Source: Thermaceae bacterium (lineage in GTDB: Bacteria; Deinococcota; Deinococci; Deinococcales; Marinithermaceae). From it: a DNA stretch of 5,881 bases. Shown piece after piece: positions 1-5,750 of this stretch (position 1 is the first letter of the stretch; each line of letters begins with the position of its first letter). The position numbers were made by a program, and so were the translations under genes. Under the pieces are notes generated by a model that was not told the DNA's origin, made no database searches, and worked only from the letters and a program-made list of their open reading frames with translations. The stretch is taken from the NCBI GenBank assembly GCA_027053145.1, contig JALUED010000031.1, positions 1 through 5,881 of the forward strand, given 5' to 3'.

Positions 1-1
1 G

Positions 2-382
2 CTCGAGGCCGCCTACGCGAAACTCGGCGACGTCACCGCCGCGATCGAGGTCCTAAACCGGGTCGGCCTTTCCGACGCGGTGCTCTGGCGGGCGCGGCCG
101 ATGGAGCTTTCCACCGGCCAAAAGGAGCGCTTCCGCCTAGCCCTCCTGCTCGCCGAGCGGCCCGCGCTCCTCCTCGTGGACGAGTTCGCCGCCCACCTCG
201 ACCTGGCCACCGCCCGGCGGGTGGCCCGGGGCCTTTCCAAGTTCGTGCGCGAGGCCGGGATCACCCTGGTGGCGGCCACCCACCGCCCCGAGGTGCTCGA
301 GGCCCTCGAGCCCGACCAGGTGGTCTATGTCGGCTACGGGTCGGTCTGGGTCGAGGCTATTCGGGAGCCCCCACCTCGCTGA
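2..382 (+). CDS. ABC-type ATPase, C-terminal part (COG2401-like), 5' partial
   Basis: This is the last 126 codons of a gene that begins left of the window; the frame is open from base 2 to the TGA at 380-382. Counting from the first visible codon, the second half of an ABC ATPase domain can be read: signature motif LSTGQ (36-40), Walker B LLLVDE with the catalytic Glu (56-61), D-loop around HLD (65-67), and switch His in ATHR (94). Walker A lies outside the window. The form of the signature, the DEFAAHLD motif and the ending THRPEVLEAL...YVGYG resemble COG2401 proteins, which as I recall them are ABC-type ATPases joined to an N-terminal GNAT-like domain and are not membrane transporters. Role and substrate are unknown; the GNAT part cannot be seen here. 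The ABC ATPase call is near certain, the COG2401 assignment moderate. The gene converges on the ASCH gene and overlaps it by 26 bp. Confidence 0.85.
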   Translation, partial: LEAAYAKLGDVTAAIEVLNRVGLSDAVLWRARPMELSTGQKERFRLALLLAERPALLLVDEFAAHLDLATARRVARGLSKFVREAGITLVAATHRPEVLEALEPDQVVYVGYGSVWVEAIREPPPR

Positions 383-725
383 GGTCCACCCAGATCATCC
401 GCCCCCTTCGCCGAGGAACAGGGATCGGCTTTTCGTAGCGACGGGGGTTTTTCAAAACCCAAGCCCAAAGCAGCCGCCCTTGGGCGTAGGCCTGAAGAAA
501 CCCCCCAGCCCGGTGCTTATCCTCGTGCTCCTCCAGCTCGCGAACGGAAAAGGGCCCGAGCACGTCCACGACCTCGACCTCGCCGATCAGCTGGCCGCCG
601 GTGACGATCCCGATCCGGCCGCGGACGCGGGTGGGGGACTTGCGGATTTCCCAGGTCTTCTGCCCATCCACGATCATGGAAGCGTAGGGCTCCCGAACGA
701 TCAGGCCTCGCTTCGGTGTTTCCAC
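357..725 (-). CDS. ASCH-domain (PUA-like fold) protein
   Basis: This 122-aa protein consists of a single ASCH domain, a PUA-like beta-barrel that generally binds RNA or modified nucleosides. Visible marks are the N-terminal REPYASMIVDG (11-21), the family motif G-x-K-x-x-E-x-R as GQKTWEIR (21-28), the strand IGEVEVVDV (47-55), and a C-terminal strand ending in MIWVDL (110-115). In E. coli YqfB, an ASCH enzyme that hydrolyses N4-acetylcytidine, the catalytic Lys21 and Thr24 sit in GRKTITIR. Aligned by eye, the Lys is kept (K23) but the Thr position is Glu here (E26), so the same chemistry cannot be assumed. The start is GTG at 725. No SD is usable: AAGGGG abuts the GTG directly. A CATAAT -10 lies 6 nt upstream, which suggests a leaderless mRNA. 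The gene is divergent from the SpoIIM-like gene, and its 3' end overlaps the ATPase gene. Confidence 0.85.
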   Translation of the reverse strand: METPKRGLIVREPYASMIVDGQKTWEIRKSPTRVRGRIGIVTGGQLIGEVEVVDVLGPFSVRELEEHEDKHRAGGFLQAYAQGRLLWAWVLKNPRRYEKPIPVPRRRGRMIWVDLSEVGAPE

Positions 726-730
726 CCCCT

Positions 731-737
731 TATTATG
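731..737. promoter_or_regulatory. Shared divergent -10 block (putative leaderless promoters)
   Basis: One AT-rich block reads TATTAT (731-736) on the + strand and CATAAT (737-732) on the - strand; each matches TATAAT at 5 of 6 positions. On the - strand 6 nt separate it from the GTG (725) of the ASCH gene. On the + strand 10 nt separate it from the GTG at 747 of the membrane protein gene. Neither gene has a usable Shine-Dalgarno. This -10-to-start spacing is what leaderless genes of Deinococcus/Thermus show. I found no convincing -35 on either strand, so the call rests on the -10 and the spacing. Confidence 0.4.
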
Positions 738-1760
738 GTTTTGGTTGTGCGGAGGCTTCTCGCGATCTTTGCCCTTTTCCTTCCCCTGGCCTTAGCGCAA
801 TCGCCCCAAGACTTGGCGAAAAAGGCGGTTTCGGATTGGCTATCCGGGAAGTACCGGATCCATCTCTGGCAAGCCGAGGGCCACCCCTTGGAGAAGGGGT
901 TGCGCGTCCTCGAGCGCGCCCTTCGATTCCCGCCCCCGCCGCCCGGGCTTGAGGTCAACCTGGACGCCCCCGCGGTCGAAACCCACGGACCGGTGGTGGC
1001 GGTACGCTACCCGGCCGCCCTGGGCGAACGCACCGGGGAGGTCATCGTAGAGCTCAAAGGGGGTAAGGTCCAAAGCGTCCGCTGGCAACCCGAGGGCGGC
1101 CTGCTCCCCCCCTGGGCAGTGGGCCCCTACAGCGGCCCGGTCTTCCTCCTTTTGGGGCTTGGTTTTTTGCTGTCCCTAAGGTTTGGCGCGCTCCGCACCT
1201 ACTGGGTGCACGCCGCGGTCGCGATCCGGCTTCGCGCGCGTCTTTTTCTTTGGACCCAAGCCGGGCTCTTTGCCGCCTTTGCGCTCGGGGCGGCCCTAGC
1301 CTACGTGAACCCCGCCCTTGCCCGCCTCGTCCAGGAGGTGGTGGGCGCCGGCATCCGCCAGATCGGCCTCGAGGCCGCGTTCCAAAACGGCCCCCTGGGC
1401 CTTGCGGCGGCGATCTTCTTCTGGAACCTAACCCGGGGGCTCCTCCTCACCACCGCGCTCCCCGGGTTGCTCTTTGGCATTCCCGCGCTTTTGGTCAACC
1501 TATTGCGTGACTTGCTCCTTGGCTTTGCCCTCTCGCCGGGGGTGGTGCCGCTCGGCCGGTTCCTAATGCACCTGCCGGTGATCGTGCTTGAGCTCGGCGC
1601 CTACAACACCGCCGTTTTCGGCGGGCTTGCGCTCCTTGGCGAGGTCCTCGCCGGCCACAGCTACCGCCGGGGCGCGGAAATCCTTTCGCTCTCGTTGCTT
1701 CCGGCCACCGTGTTGCTCTTTTTCGCCGCCCTATACGAAGCTTTTGAGGTGATGCTGTGA
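735..1760 (+). CDS. Secreted-domain/multi-pass membrane protein, possible SpoIIM (DUF95)-like family
   Basis: The 341-aa product starts with a signal peptide (MVLVVRRLLAIFALF..., likely cleaved at LALA-Q, residue 21/22). An extracytoplasmic segment of about 110 residues follows (22-130), containing a proline run (66-70) and short beta-like stretches. Then come about six hydrophobic segments, near 132-148, 171-190, 221-240, 241-264, 275-302 and 315-337. The stretch FFWNLTRGLLL...GLLFGIPALLVN and the later P-x-x-x-L-E-L-x-A (281-289) recall the SpoIIM/DUF95 family, whose usual PHGxxEL has Val in place of His here. That assignment is by eye and only moderate. ATG 735 is given as start, but the in-frame GTG at 747 gives a more typical signal peptide (MRRLLAIF...) and suits the -10 at 731-736 better. 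The open frame continues upstream to 327, but that part is antisense to the ASCH gene. The stop overlaps the gpsA start by 4 nt (GTGA), so the two are probably co-translated. Function is unknown. Confidence 0.8.
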   Translation: MVLVVRRLLAIFALFLPLALAQSPQDLAKKAVSDWLSGKYRIHLWQAEGHPLEKGLRVLERALRFPPPPPGLEVNLDAPAVETHGPVVAVRYPAALGERTGEVIVELKGGKVQSVRWQPEGGLLPPWAVGPYSGPVFLLLGLGFLLSLRFGALRTYWVHAAVAIRLRARLFLWTQAGLFAAFALGAALAYVNPALARLVQEVVGAGIRQIGLEAAFQNGPLGLAAAIFFWNLTRGLLLTTALPGLLFGIPALLVNLLRDLLLGFALSPGVVPLGRFLMHLPVIVLELGAYNTAVFGGLALLGEVLAGHSYRRGAEILSLSLLPATVLLFFAALYEAFEVML

Positions 1761-2719
1761 AGATCGTCGTCGTGGGAGCGGGCGCCTGGGGCACCGCCCT
1801 CAGCGTGGTGCTTGGCACCAAGGGGATCCCGGTGGCCCTCTTTGCCCGGCGGAAGGAACATGCCGAAGAACTCGCCCGCACCCGTGAAAACCGCCGCTAC
1901 CTGCCGGGCGTCTTCCTCCCCCCCTACGTCCGGCCCACCGCCGACCCCGAGGCGGCCTTCCAGGACGCGGCCTTTGCGGTGATCGCGCTGCCGAGCCGGG
2001 CGCTTCCCGAGGCGCTTTCAGGCCTGCCCAAAGCGCCCTTCTACGTTTCCGCCACCAAGGGGCTCTGGTTTGGCGAAAGGGGCTTGCGCCGACCGAGCGA
2101 GGTGATCGCCGAAGCCACCGGCAACCCCCGCGTCGCCGCGCTTTCCGGCCCGAACCACGCGGAAGAGGTGGGACGGCTCCTCCCCGCGGCGGCGGTGGCG
2201 GCCGCCGCCGACCTCGCCCTGGCCCAGGACGTGCAAGAGGCGTTCACAAGCCCCGTCTTTCGCGTCTACACCCGGGACGACCTGCTTGGGGTGGAGCTTG
2301 CCGGGGCGCTCAAGAACGTCGTCGCCCTCGCGGCCGGGATGGTGGACGGGCTCGCCCTCGGCGACAACGCCAAGGCCGCCCTCCTGACCCGGGGCCTTGC
2401 CGAGATCGTGCGCTTTGGCACCGCTCAGGGCGCAAGCAGGGAAACCTTTTACGGCCTCGCCGGCCTCGGCGACCTGGTGGCCACCGCCACCAGCCGCCAT
2501 TCGCGAAACCGCTGGGCGGGGGAGCGGATCGTGCGCGGGGAGCCCCTCGGGGACCGCACCGTCGAGGGGCTTGCCACCGTGCGCGCGGTCTACGCCTGGT
2601 CGGCGCAAACGGGCGTGGACCTCCCCATCGTGCGGGCGGTCTACCGCATCGCCTTCGAAGGGGCCGATCCGGCAAGCGTGCTCACCGAGCTGATGGGCCG
2701 GGAGCCGAGGGAAGAGTAA
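1757..2719 (+). CDS. gpsA: Glycerol-3-phosphate dehydrogenase [NAD(P)+]
   Basis: The enzyme interconverts dihydroxyacetone phosphate and sn-glycerol-3-phosphate with NAD(P)H in the cytoplasm and supplies the backbone of membrane glycerolipids. The 320-aa length is normal for the family. Visible motifs in order: Rossmann loop GAGAWG (7-12); SATKG (98-102); SGPNHAEE (130-137); LAGALKNV (181-188), whose Lys186 is the expected catalytic lysine; NAKAAL (204-209); GLAGLGDLV (233-241); SRHSRN (246-251), with the phosphate-binding Arg; and TVEG (268-271). The start is GTG at 1757, with GAGGTGA at 1746-1752 as ribosome binding site inside the upstream gene. The GTG overlaps the upstream TGA, so the membrane protein and gpsA are probably translationally coupled. 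No key residue is missing. Identification is secure. Confidence 0.97.
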   Translation: MKIVVVGAGAWGTALSVVLGTKGIPVALFARRKEHAEELARTRENRRYLPGVFLPPYVRPTADPEAAFQDAAFAVIALPSRALPEALSGLPKAPFYVSATKGLWFGERGLRRPSEVIAEATGNPRVAALSGPNHAEEVGRLLPAAAVAAAADLALAQDVQEAFTSPVFRVYTRDDLLGVELAGALKNVVALAAGMVDGLALGDNAKAALLTRGLAEIVRFGTAQGASRETFYGLAGLGDLVATATSRHSRNRWAGERIVRGEPLGDRTVEGLATVRAVYAWSAQTGVDLPIVRAVYRIAFEGADPASVLTELMGREPREE

Positions 2720-2794
2720 GGGATGTGGGACGTGGGGTGCAGGAAGTGGGTCTGATCCGAGGCCTTCCCCTCACCTCCCACCACCCACACCCGT
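2720..2794. repeat. G-rich imperfect inverted repeat between convergent genes
   Basis: The 75-bp spacer between gpsA and the 85-aa gene carries G-runs on its left half and matching C-runs on its right. Pairing by eye: TGTGGG (2724-2729) with CCCACA (2784-2789); GTGGG (2732-2736) with CCCAC (2777-2781); GTG (2737-2739) with CAC (2772-2774); GGAAG (2742-2746) with CTTCC (2764-2768). Small internal loops separate these. No T-run follows on either strand, so it is not a textbook intrinsic terminator. It could still mark the end of both transcripts, or be a copy of a dispersed extragenic repeat of the kind I recall from Thermales genomes. The recurring GTGGG(A/G) unit supports a repeat element. 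The hairpin is seen; its role is inferred. Confidence 0.5.
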
Positions 2795-3052
2795 TTATGG
2801 CTCCTTTTCCGGGTCCGGCGGGAAGTCGCCCCGGGCGTGCTCAACGTAGAGCACGGCGTCAATGTACTCGTACCGCATCTCCTCGTAGAGCTCGGGCGTG
2901 ACGTGGGGGCGGACCTCCTCGAGGACCTCCTTGGCCTGGTCAAGGATGCCCTCGGCGTCCTCGAAGTCGCGGTCCTTTTGGGCCTTTTCCTTGGCGTGCA
3001 TCAGCATGGTGCGGAAGAGGGTGAGCTTTTCGAAGGGGTCGACCTCGTTCAT
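2795..3052 (-). CDS. Small acidic protein of unknown function, last gene of the sufU operon
   Basis: This 85-aa protein is rich in Glu, Asp, Lys and Arg, probably almost all helical, with no signal peptide, membrane segment or cysteine. Residues 5-47 and 52-72 look like two amphipathic helices, the second rich in tyrosine (YEEMRYEYIDAVLYVE). The tail is proline- and charge-rich. I do not recognise a family. The ATG at 3052 overlaps the hydrolase stop by 4 nt (ATGA), and a strong GGAGGT site (3059-3064 on the - strand, 6 nt spacing) lies in the end of the hydrolase gene. That site plus tight coupling make it a real gene rather than a chance frame. It ends just before the G-rich hairpin. It may act with the hydrolase, but that is only positional inference. 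Confidence 0.8.
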   Translation of the reverse strand: MNEVDPFEKLTLFRTMLMHAKEKAQKDRDFEDAEGILDQAKEVLEEVRPHVTPELYEEMRYEYIDAVLYVEHARGDFPPDPEKEP

Positions 3053-3795
3053 GGGTAGACCTCCGAAAGCAGCCCGAGGAGGGCAGTGTTGAAGGCGGCG
3101 GGGGCCTCGAGGTTCGCCATGTGGCCGGCCCCCGGCACGGTGAGCATCCGGCCTTGGGGAAGTTTTTCGAGCATCCTAAGGCCCTCTTCCGGCGGGGTCA
3201 GGGCGTCCTCTTCGCCAAAGAGAAGGAGCACGGGGAAGTCCATGCGGGAAAGGAGCTCAAAGGAATCGGGCCGGTCGCGCATGGCGAGCAGGGCTTTGGC
3301 CACCCCCTCGGGGTCGGCCTCGAGGATCATCGCCTCGACTTCGCGGACGAGCTCAGGGCGCGTCCTTCGGGTGGTCTCGCCGAGGACAGCGTGCAAGAAG
3401 TCGGGAAGGAGGGCCTTCGCGCCCTCCCTCCGGACGCGCTCGGCGAGCGCGGTGCGTTTTGCCTTGCCCTCCGGCGCGTCGGCGCCGGCCCGGGTATCGG
3501 CGAGGATAAGGCCCAAAAACCGCTCGGGGGCGAGGTCAAAAAGGCGGAAGGCCACGTAGCCGCCCATCGAGAGGCCTATGAAGACCGCCTGCTCGATGCC
3601 GAGCACGTCGAGCTCCTCCAGCACGCTCTCGGCGAACTGGTCGAGGGTCGCCGCCGTCGCAGGCTCGCCGCCGAAGCCGGGGAGGTTCACCGCGTGGGCG
3701 GAAAACCGCCCCCGCACCGCCCCAAGCTGGGGCGCCCACATCCGGGCGGAAAAGGGAAACGCGTGCAAAAACACCACCGGTTTGGCCGGGATCAT
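3049..3795 (-). CDS. Alpha/beta-fold hydrolase
   Basis: A 248-aa cytoplasmic alpha/beta hydrolase with a full catalytic triad, counted from the ATG at 3795: oxyanion-hole region FLHAFPFS (9-16), nucleophile elbow GLSMGGY with Ser76 (74-80), acid Asp197 in FGEEDALTPP, and His225 in GAGHMANLEAP. Residues 105-175 look like a helical cap. The pattern is that of general esterases and of enzymes such as 3-oxoadipate enol-lactonase; substrate cannot be told. An upstream in-frame GTG (3807) would add four residues. ATG 3795 is preferred because it overlaps the preceding stop as ATGA and has GGGAGG (3805-3800) 4 nt upstream. The gene is third in the sufU operon and overlaps the 85-aa gene by 4 nt. A link to Fe-S assembly is not implied by its family. 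Confidence 0.93.
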   Translation of the reverse strand: MIPAKPVVFLHAFPFSARMWAPQLGAVRGRFSAHAVNLPGFGGEPATAATLDQFAESVLEELDVLGIEQAVFIGLSMGGYVAFRLFDLAPERFLGLILADTRAGADAPEGKAKRTALAERVRREGAKALLPDFLHAVLGETTRRTRPELVREVEAMILEADPEGVAKALLAMRDRPDSFELLSRMDFPVLLLFGEEDALTPPEEGLRMLEKLPQGRMLTVPGAGHMANLEAPAAFNTALLGLLSEVYP

Positions 3796-3995
3796 GCTTC
3801 CTCCCACTCCTCGAACGAAAGCCCCCGGGCCACAAGCTCCCGGGCGAGCTGCTCGTCTAAAACGAGGACCCAGTTCTCGCCTTTTCGGCTTCGGGCGACG
3901 AGCTTTTCCTCGGCCGCCGCCTGCTTCCAGCGCTCCATGAGTCCGCGGTCGGCGACCAGGAGCGGGGTCACCTCGCGGGCGCGAAAAGCTTTCAC
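3792..3995 (-). CDS. 67-aa protein of unknown function between sufU and the hydrolase
   Basis: This small cytoplasmic protein starts at GTG 3995, overlapping the sufU stop as GTGA, and ends at 3792, overlapping the hydrolase start as ATGA. A GGAGGT site (4004-3999, - strand) lies 3 nt before the GTG, a slightly short spacing. A longer version starting at 4046 would lie inside sufU and lacks support. The sequence has a beta-like start (MKAFRAREVTPLLVADRGL), a charged helix (about 20-36), a strand NWVLVLDEQ (41-49) and a helix ending FEEWEEA. It has no cysteine, so it is unlikely to carry a cluster or persulfide itself. I do not recognise the family. Coupling on both sides supports expression. 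Confidence 0.72.
   Translation of the reverse strand: MKAFRAREVTPLLVADRGLMERWKQAAAEEKLVARSRKGENWVLVLDEQLARELVARGLSFEEWEEA
3800..3805 (-). promoter_or_regulatory. Ribosome binding site deciding the hydrolase start
   Basis: GGGAGG on the - strand stands 4 nt before ATG 3795, inside the end of the 67-aa gene. It favours 3795 over the in-frame GTG at 3807, which lies upstream of this site. Confidence 0.65.
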
Positions 3996-4417
3996 GCCAC
4001 CTCCCCCAGGGCCTCCTCGAGCGCGTGCCAGGCGAGGGTGGCGCACTTGACCCGTGCAGGGAGCTTGGCCACGCCGGCTAGCGCCGCGAGGTCGCCGAGC
4101 TCGGGGGCAGGCGGGCGCCCCTCGACCACCATCGCCTTAAAGGCCTTGGCGAGCTTTAGCGCCTCGGCCACCGTTTTCCCCTCGATCGCCTCGGCCATGA
4201 GGTCGGCCGAAGCCTGGCTCACCGCGCAGCCCTCGCCCCGGTAGCGCGCGGCCTCGATCCGGCCGTCATGAACCCGCAAGAAAAGCTCGATTTCGTCACC
4301 GCAGGCGGGGTTCTTGCCCCCCGCGGTGTGGGTGGGGTCAGGGAGCTCCCCCCGCTTCTTCGGCGCCTTATAGCGGGTCAAGACGAGCTCCTGGTAGAGG
4401 TCCTCGAGGACACCCAT
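3992..4417 (-). CDS. sufU: Fe-S cluster assembly sulfur-transfer protein SufU
   Basis: This 141-aa SufU/IscU-like protein accepts persulfide sulfur from the desulfurase SufS and feeds Fe-S cluster assembly in the cytoplasm. The three conserved cysteines are present: Cys39 in NPACGDEIEL, Cys64 in GEGCAVSQAS and Cys125 in RVKCATLAW. Asp41 follows Cys39 as in the Zn-binding Cys-x-Asp of SufU. The insertion between Cys64 and Cys125 (about residues 100-122) is the feature that separates SufU from classical IscU. The gene leads a four-gene operon. ATG 4417 has no SD; a TAAGAT -10 ends 9 nt upstream, which suggests a leaderless or nearly leaderless mRNA. The partner sufS lies about 1.3 kb away on the same strand, separated by an oppositely oriented gene. 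Confidence 0.96.
   Translation of the reverse strand: MGVLEDLYQELVLTRYKAPKKRGELPDPTHTAGGKNPACGDEIELFLRVHDGRIEAARYRGEGCAVSQASADLMAEAIEGKTVAEALKLAKAFKAMVVEGRPPAPELGDLAALAGVAKLPARVKCATLAWHALEEALGEVA
3999..4004 (-). promoter_or_regulatory. Ribosome binding site for the 67-aa gene
   Basis: GGAGGT (- strand) lies in the last codons of sufU, 3 nt before GTG 3995. It supports that short start over one at 4046. Confidence 0.55.
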
Positions 4418-4426
4418 GCCAAGACC

Positions 4427-4432
4427 ATCTTA
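4427..4432 (-). promoter_or_regulatory. Putative -10 of the sufU operon
   Basis: TAAGAT on the - strand fits the TAnnnT pattern and ends 9 nt before the sufU ATG. Transcription would begin only a few bases from the start codon, in keeping with the lack of an SD. No clear -35 is seen 16-18 bp upstream. Confidence 0.4.
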
Positions 4433-4449
4433 AGGGGTTTTTAAGGGGG
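4430..4449. repeat. Phased direct repeat TTAAGGGG, possible operator
   Basis: TTAAGGGG occurs at 4430-4437 and again at 4441-4448, 11 bp apart, about one helical turn. The pair lies in the 64-bp gap between the divergent sufU and lipoprotein genes, and the first copy overlaps the proposed sufU -10. Same-face repeats over a promoter are a common layout for regulator binding sites; no regulator can be named. Confidence 0.35.
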
Positions 4450-4468
4450 CCTCGTCCAGGCTGGAGGC

Positions 4469-4474
4469 GGAGGT
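4469..4474 (+). promoter_or_regulatory. Ribosome binding site of the lipoprotein gene
   Basis: GGAGGT stands 7 nt before ATG 4482. A second GGAGG lies at 4463-4467. The in-frame GTG 4473 and ATG 4476 overlap or nearly touch the main site, so 4482 is the likely start. Confidence 0.7.
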
Positions 4475-4481
4475 GATGGCC

Positions 4482-5750
4482 ATGAAAAAGCGCTGGGCGA
4501 TGGGCCTCTTCCTGCTAGCCAGTTTGCTCGCCGCCTGCGGTGGGCAGACGCCGGGAAACGGGGATCAGGGCGAAGGCGGAGGCGGGGACCAGAACCCTAC
4601 CCTCACCTTCGAGCAGCTTTGGATCCACCAGGTGGGCACCGAAGACGACGAGTATCGCCCCGCCCTCACGGTAAGCGGCGGAAAGCTCTTCCTGGGCGGG
4701 ACGATCGTCAAAAAGGGCGACGACCCCCTTGGCTTTTGGGTCTTTGATGCGGCAGGCAACCTGCAAAACCGCTTTACCTTGCAAACCTCCGAGGGCAAGG
4801 ACGACGACCTTGCGGCGCTGGCCCCGGGGCCTGACGGCCGGGTCTACGCCCTGGTCGAGGAAACCGACTGGGACGTACCCGCAAGCGACCTGGCCCTCCT
4901 TGACTTCGACGACCAAGGGAACTTCGTCCGCCTCTGGACCCGCGGCTACGGCGCCGACATCTTCCCGCACGGCGAGGACCTCGTCCAAGGCGAGGACGGC
5001 GCCTACTACCTCGCGGGCTACATCGAGGATCGCTCGGGGGACGAGCGGGTCGAGGAAGGCCTTCTCGTCCGCTATGATCCGACCACGGGCAAGGCTATGG
5101 AAAGAGACTTTAGCTACCCTGGAGGGTTCTTCCGCTTCCGGGCGCTCGCGCCCTACCCCGGGAGCGGCGTCTACGCGGGCTGGGACTGGGAGAGCACCGC
5201 GGGCTGTGGATCAAGCGTCCTCTTCGTCGAGGACATCAACGCCTCCTCCCTTCCCACCGTTGTTCCCAAGCTCGGCCTTGAAGGAGGCTTCCGCATCACG
5301 GCGGTGGCCCCGGCCCCGAGCGGCGACCTCTACGTGGCGGGCTGGACGCCCTGCAATGATTGGGAATTCACCCAGGCCAAGGCGGTCGTCGCGCGGATAA
5401 AAAGCGACGGCACCTTGGTCCGGAAAAAGAGCTACGACGTGCCGGGCGTCCCTGACGTCGCCCGCGCCCTTCTCCCCTTGCCGGAGGGGCAAGGGCTCGT
5501 GGCGGCGGTGACAACCGCAAGAGGTTCCGGCGAAGCGACCCACGCCGAAACCCTCCTCGTCTGGTTTGACGAGGACGGCCAGGAGCTTGCCACCGCCACG
5601 ATCGGAAGCCCGGGGGACGACGTGGTCTTTGACCTCGCCTTCGCAGAGGGCACCCTTTACGTCGCCGGCACCACCGACGGCGAGCTCGTAAGCGGCGAGG
5701 CCGCGGGCGGACGCGACCTCTTCCTCGCCGCCTTCCGGCTCAGCCGATAA
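4482..5750 (+). CDS. Secreted lipoprotein with SBBP-like seven-bladed beta-propeller
   Basis: The 422-aa product begins with a lipoprotein signal, [19 protein letters not shown], with lipobox LAAC and Cys19 as the predicted lipidated residue. A flexible Gly/Asp/Gln linker follows (20-39). The rest is a chain of about seven repeats of 50-57 residues, roughly starting at 45, 99, 151, 209, 263, 314 and 367. Each has the form of an SBBP-type propeller blade: W-x-x-x-x-G-x-x-x-D near the start, then G-x-L-Y-V-A-G-x-T, then F-D-x-D-G; the clearest are LFLGGT (69-74), DLYVAGWT (282-289) and TLYVAGTT (391-398). Cys242 and Cys291 lie in neighbouring blades and could form a disulfide outside the cytoplasm. 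ATG 4482 is chosen over GTG 4473 from the SD spacing and the signal peptide. Its ligand or role is unknown; such propellers usually bind proteins or polysaccharides. Its 3' end overlaps sufS by 11 bp. Confidence 0.88.
   Translation: MKKRWAMGLFLLASLLAACGGQTPGNGDQGEGGGGDQNPTLTFEQLWIHQVGTEDDEYRPALTVSGGKLFLGGTIVKKGDDPLGFWVFDAAGNLQNRFTLQTSEGKDDDLAALAPGPDGRVYALVEETDWDVPASDLALLDFDDQGNFVRLWTRGYGADIFPHGEDLVQGEDGAYYLAGYIEDRSGDERVEEGLLVRYDPTTGKAMERDFSYPGGFFRFRALAPYPGSGVYAGWDWESTAGCGSSVLFVEDINASSLPTVVPKLGLEGGFRITAVAPAPSGDLYVAGWTPCNDWEFTQAKAVVARIKSDGTLVRKKSYDVPGVPDVARALLPLPEGQGLVAAVTTARGSGEATHAETLLVWFDEDGQELATATIGSPGDDVVFDLAFAEGTLYVAGTTDGELVSGEAAGGRDLFLAAFRLSR

Noticed and set aside
373..385. Small inverted repeat ACCTC-GCT-GAGGT at the ATPase stop codon as a terminator
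   Set aside because: A 5-bp stem with no T-run inside two coding regions is easily due to chance.
327..734. Upstream extension of the membrane protein frame
   Set aside because: This part is antisense to the ASCH gene and lacks a start signal, while a signal peptide begins naturally at 735 or 747.
2018..2608. 196-codon open frame on the - strand
   Set aside because: It is antisense to gpsA, whose motifs are unmistakable; the frame is a by-product of third-position GC bias.
3796..3807. GTG 3807 as start of the hydrolase
   Set aside because: It lies upstream of the GGGAGG site and adds only four residues; ATG 3795 has the SD and the ATGA overlap.
3121..4050. Long open frame on the + strand (309 codons)
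   Set aside because: It lies antisense to the hydrolase, the 67-aa gene and part of sufU, which have clear motifs and SD sites. Long antisense frames are expected in DNA of this GC content, and its sequence has no recognisable domain.
4473..4481. GTG 4473 or ATG 4476 as start of the lipoprotein
   Set aside because: GTG 4473 lies within the GGAGGT site and ATG 4476 is only 1 nt from it; the signal peptide with Lys-Lys begins at 4482.
4515..4988. 157-codon open frame on the - strand
   Set aside because: It is antisense to the start of the lipoprotein gene, which has a clear lipobox and SD.
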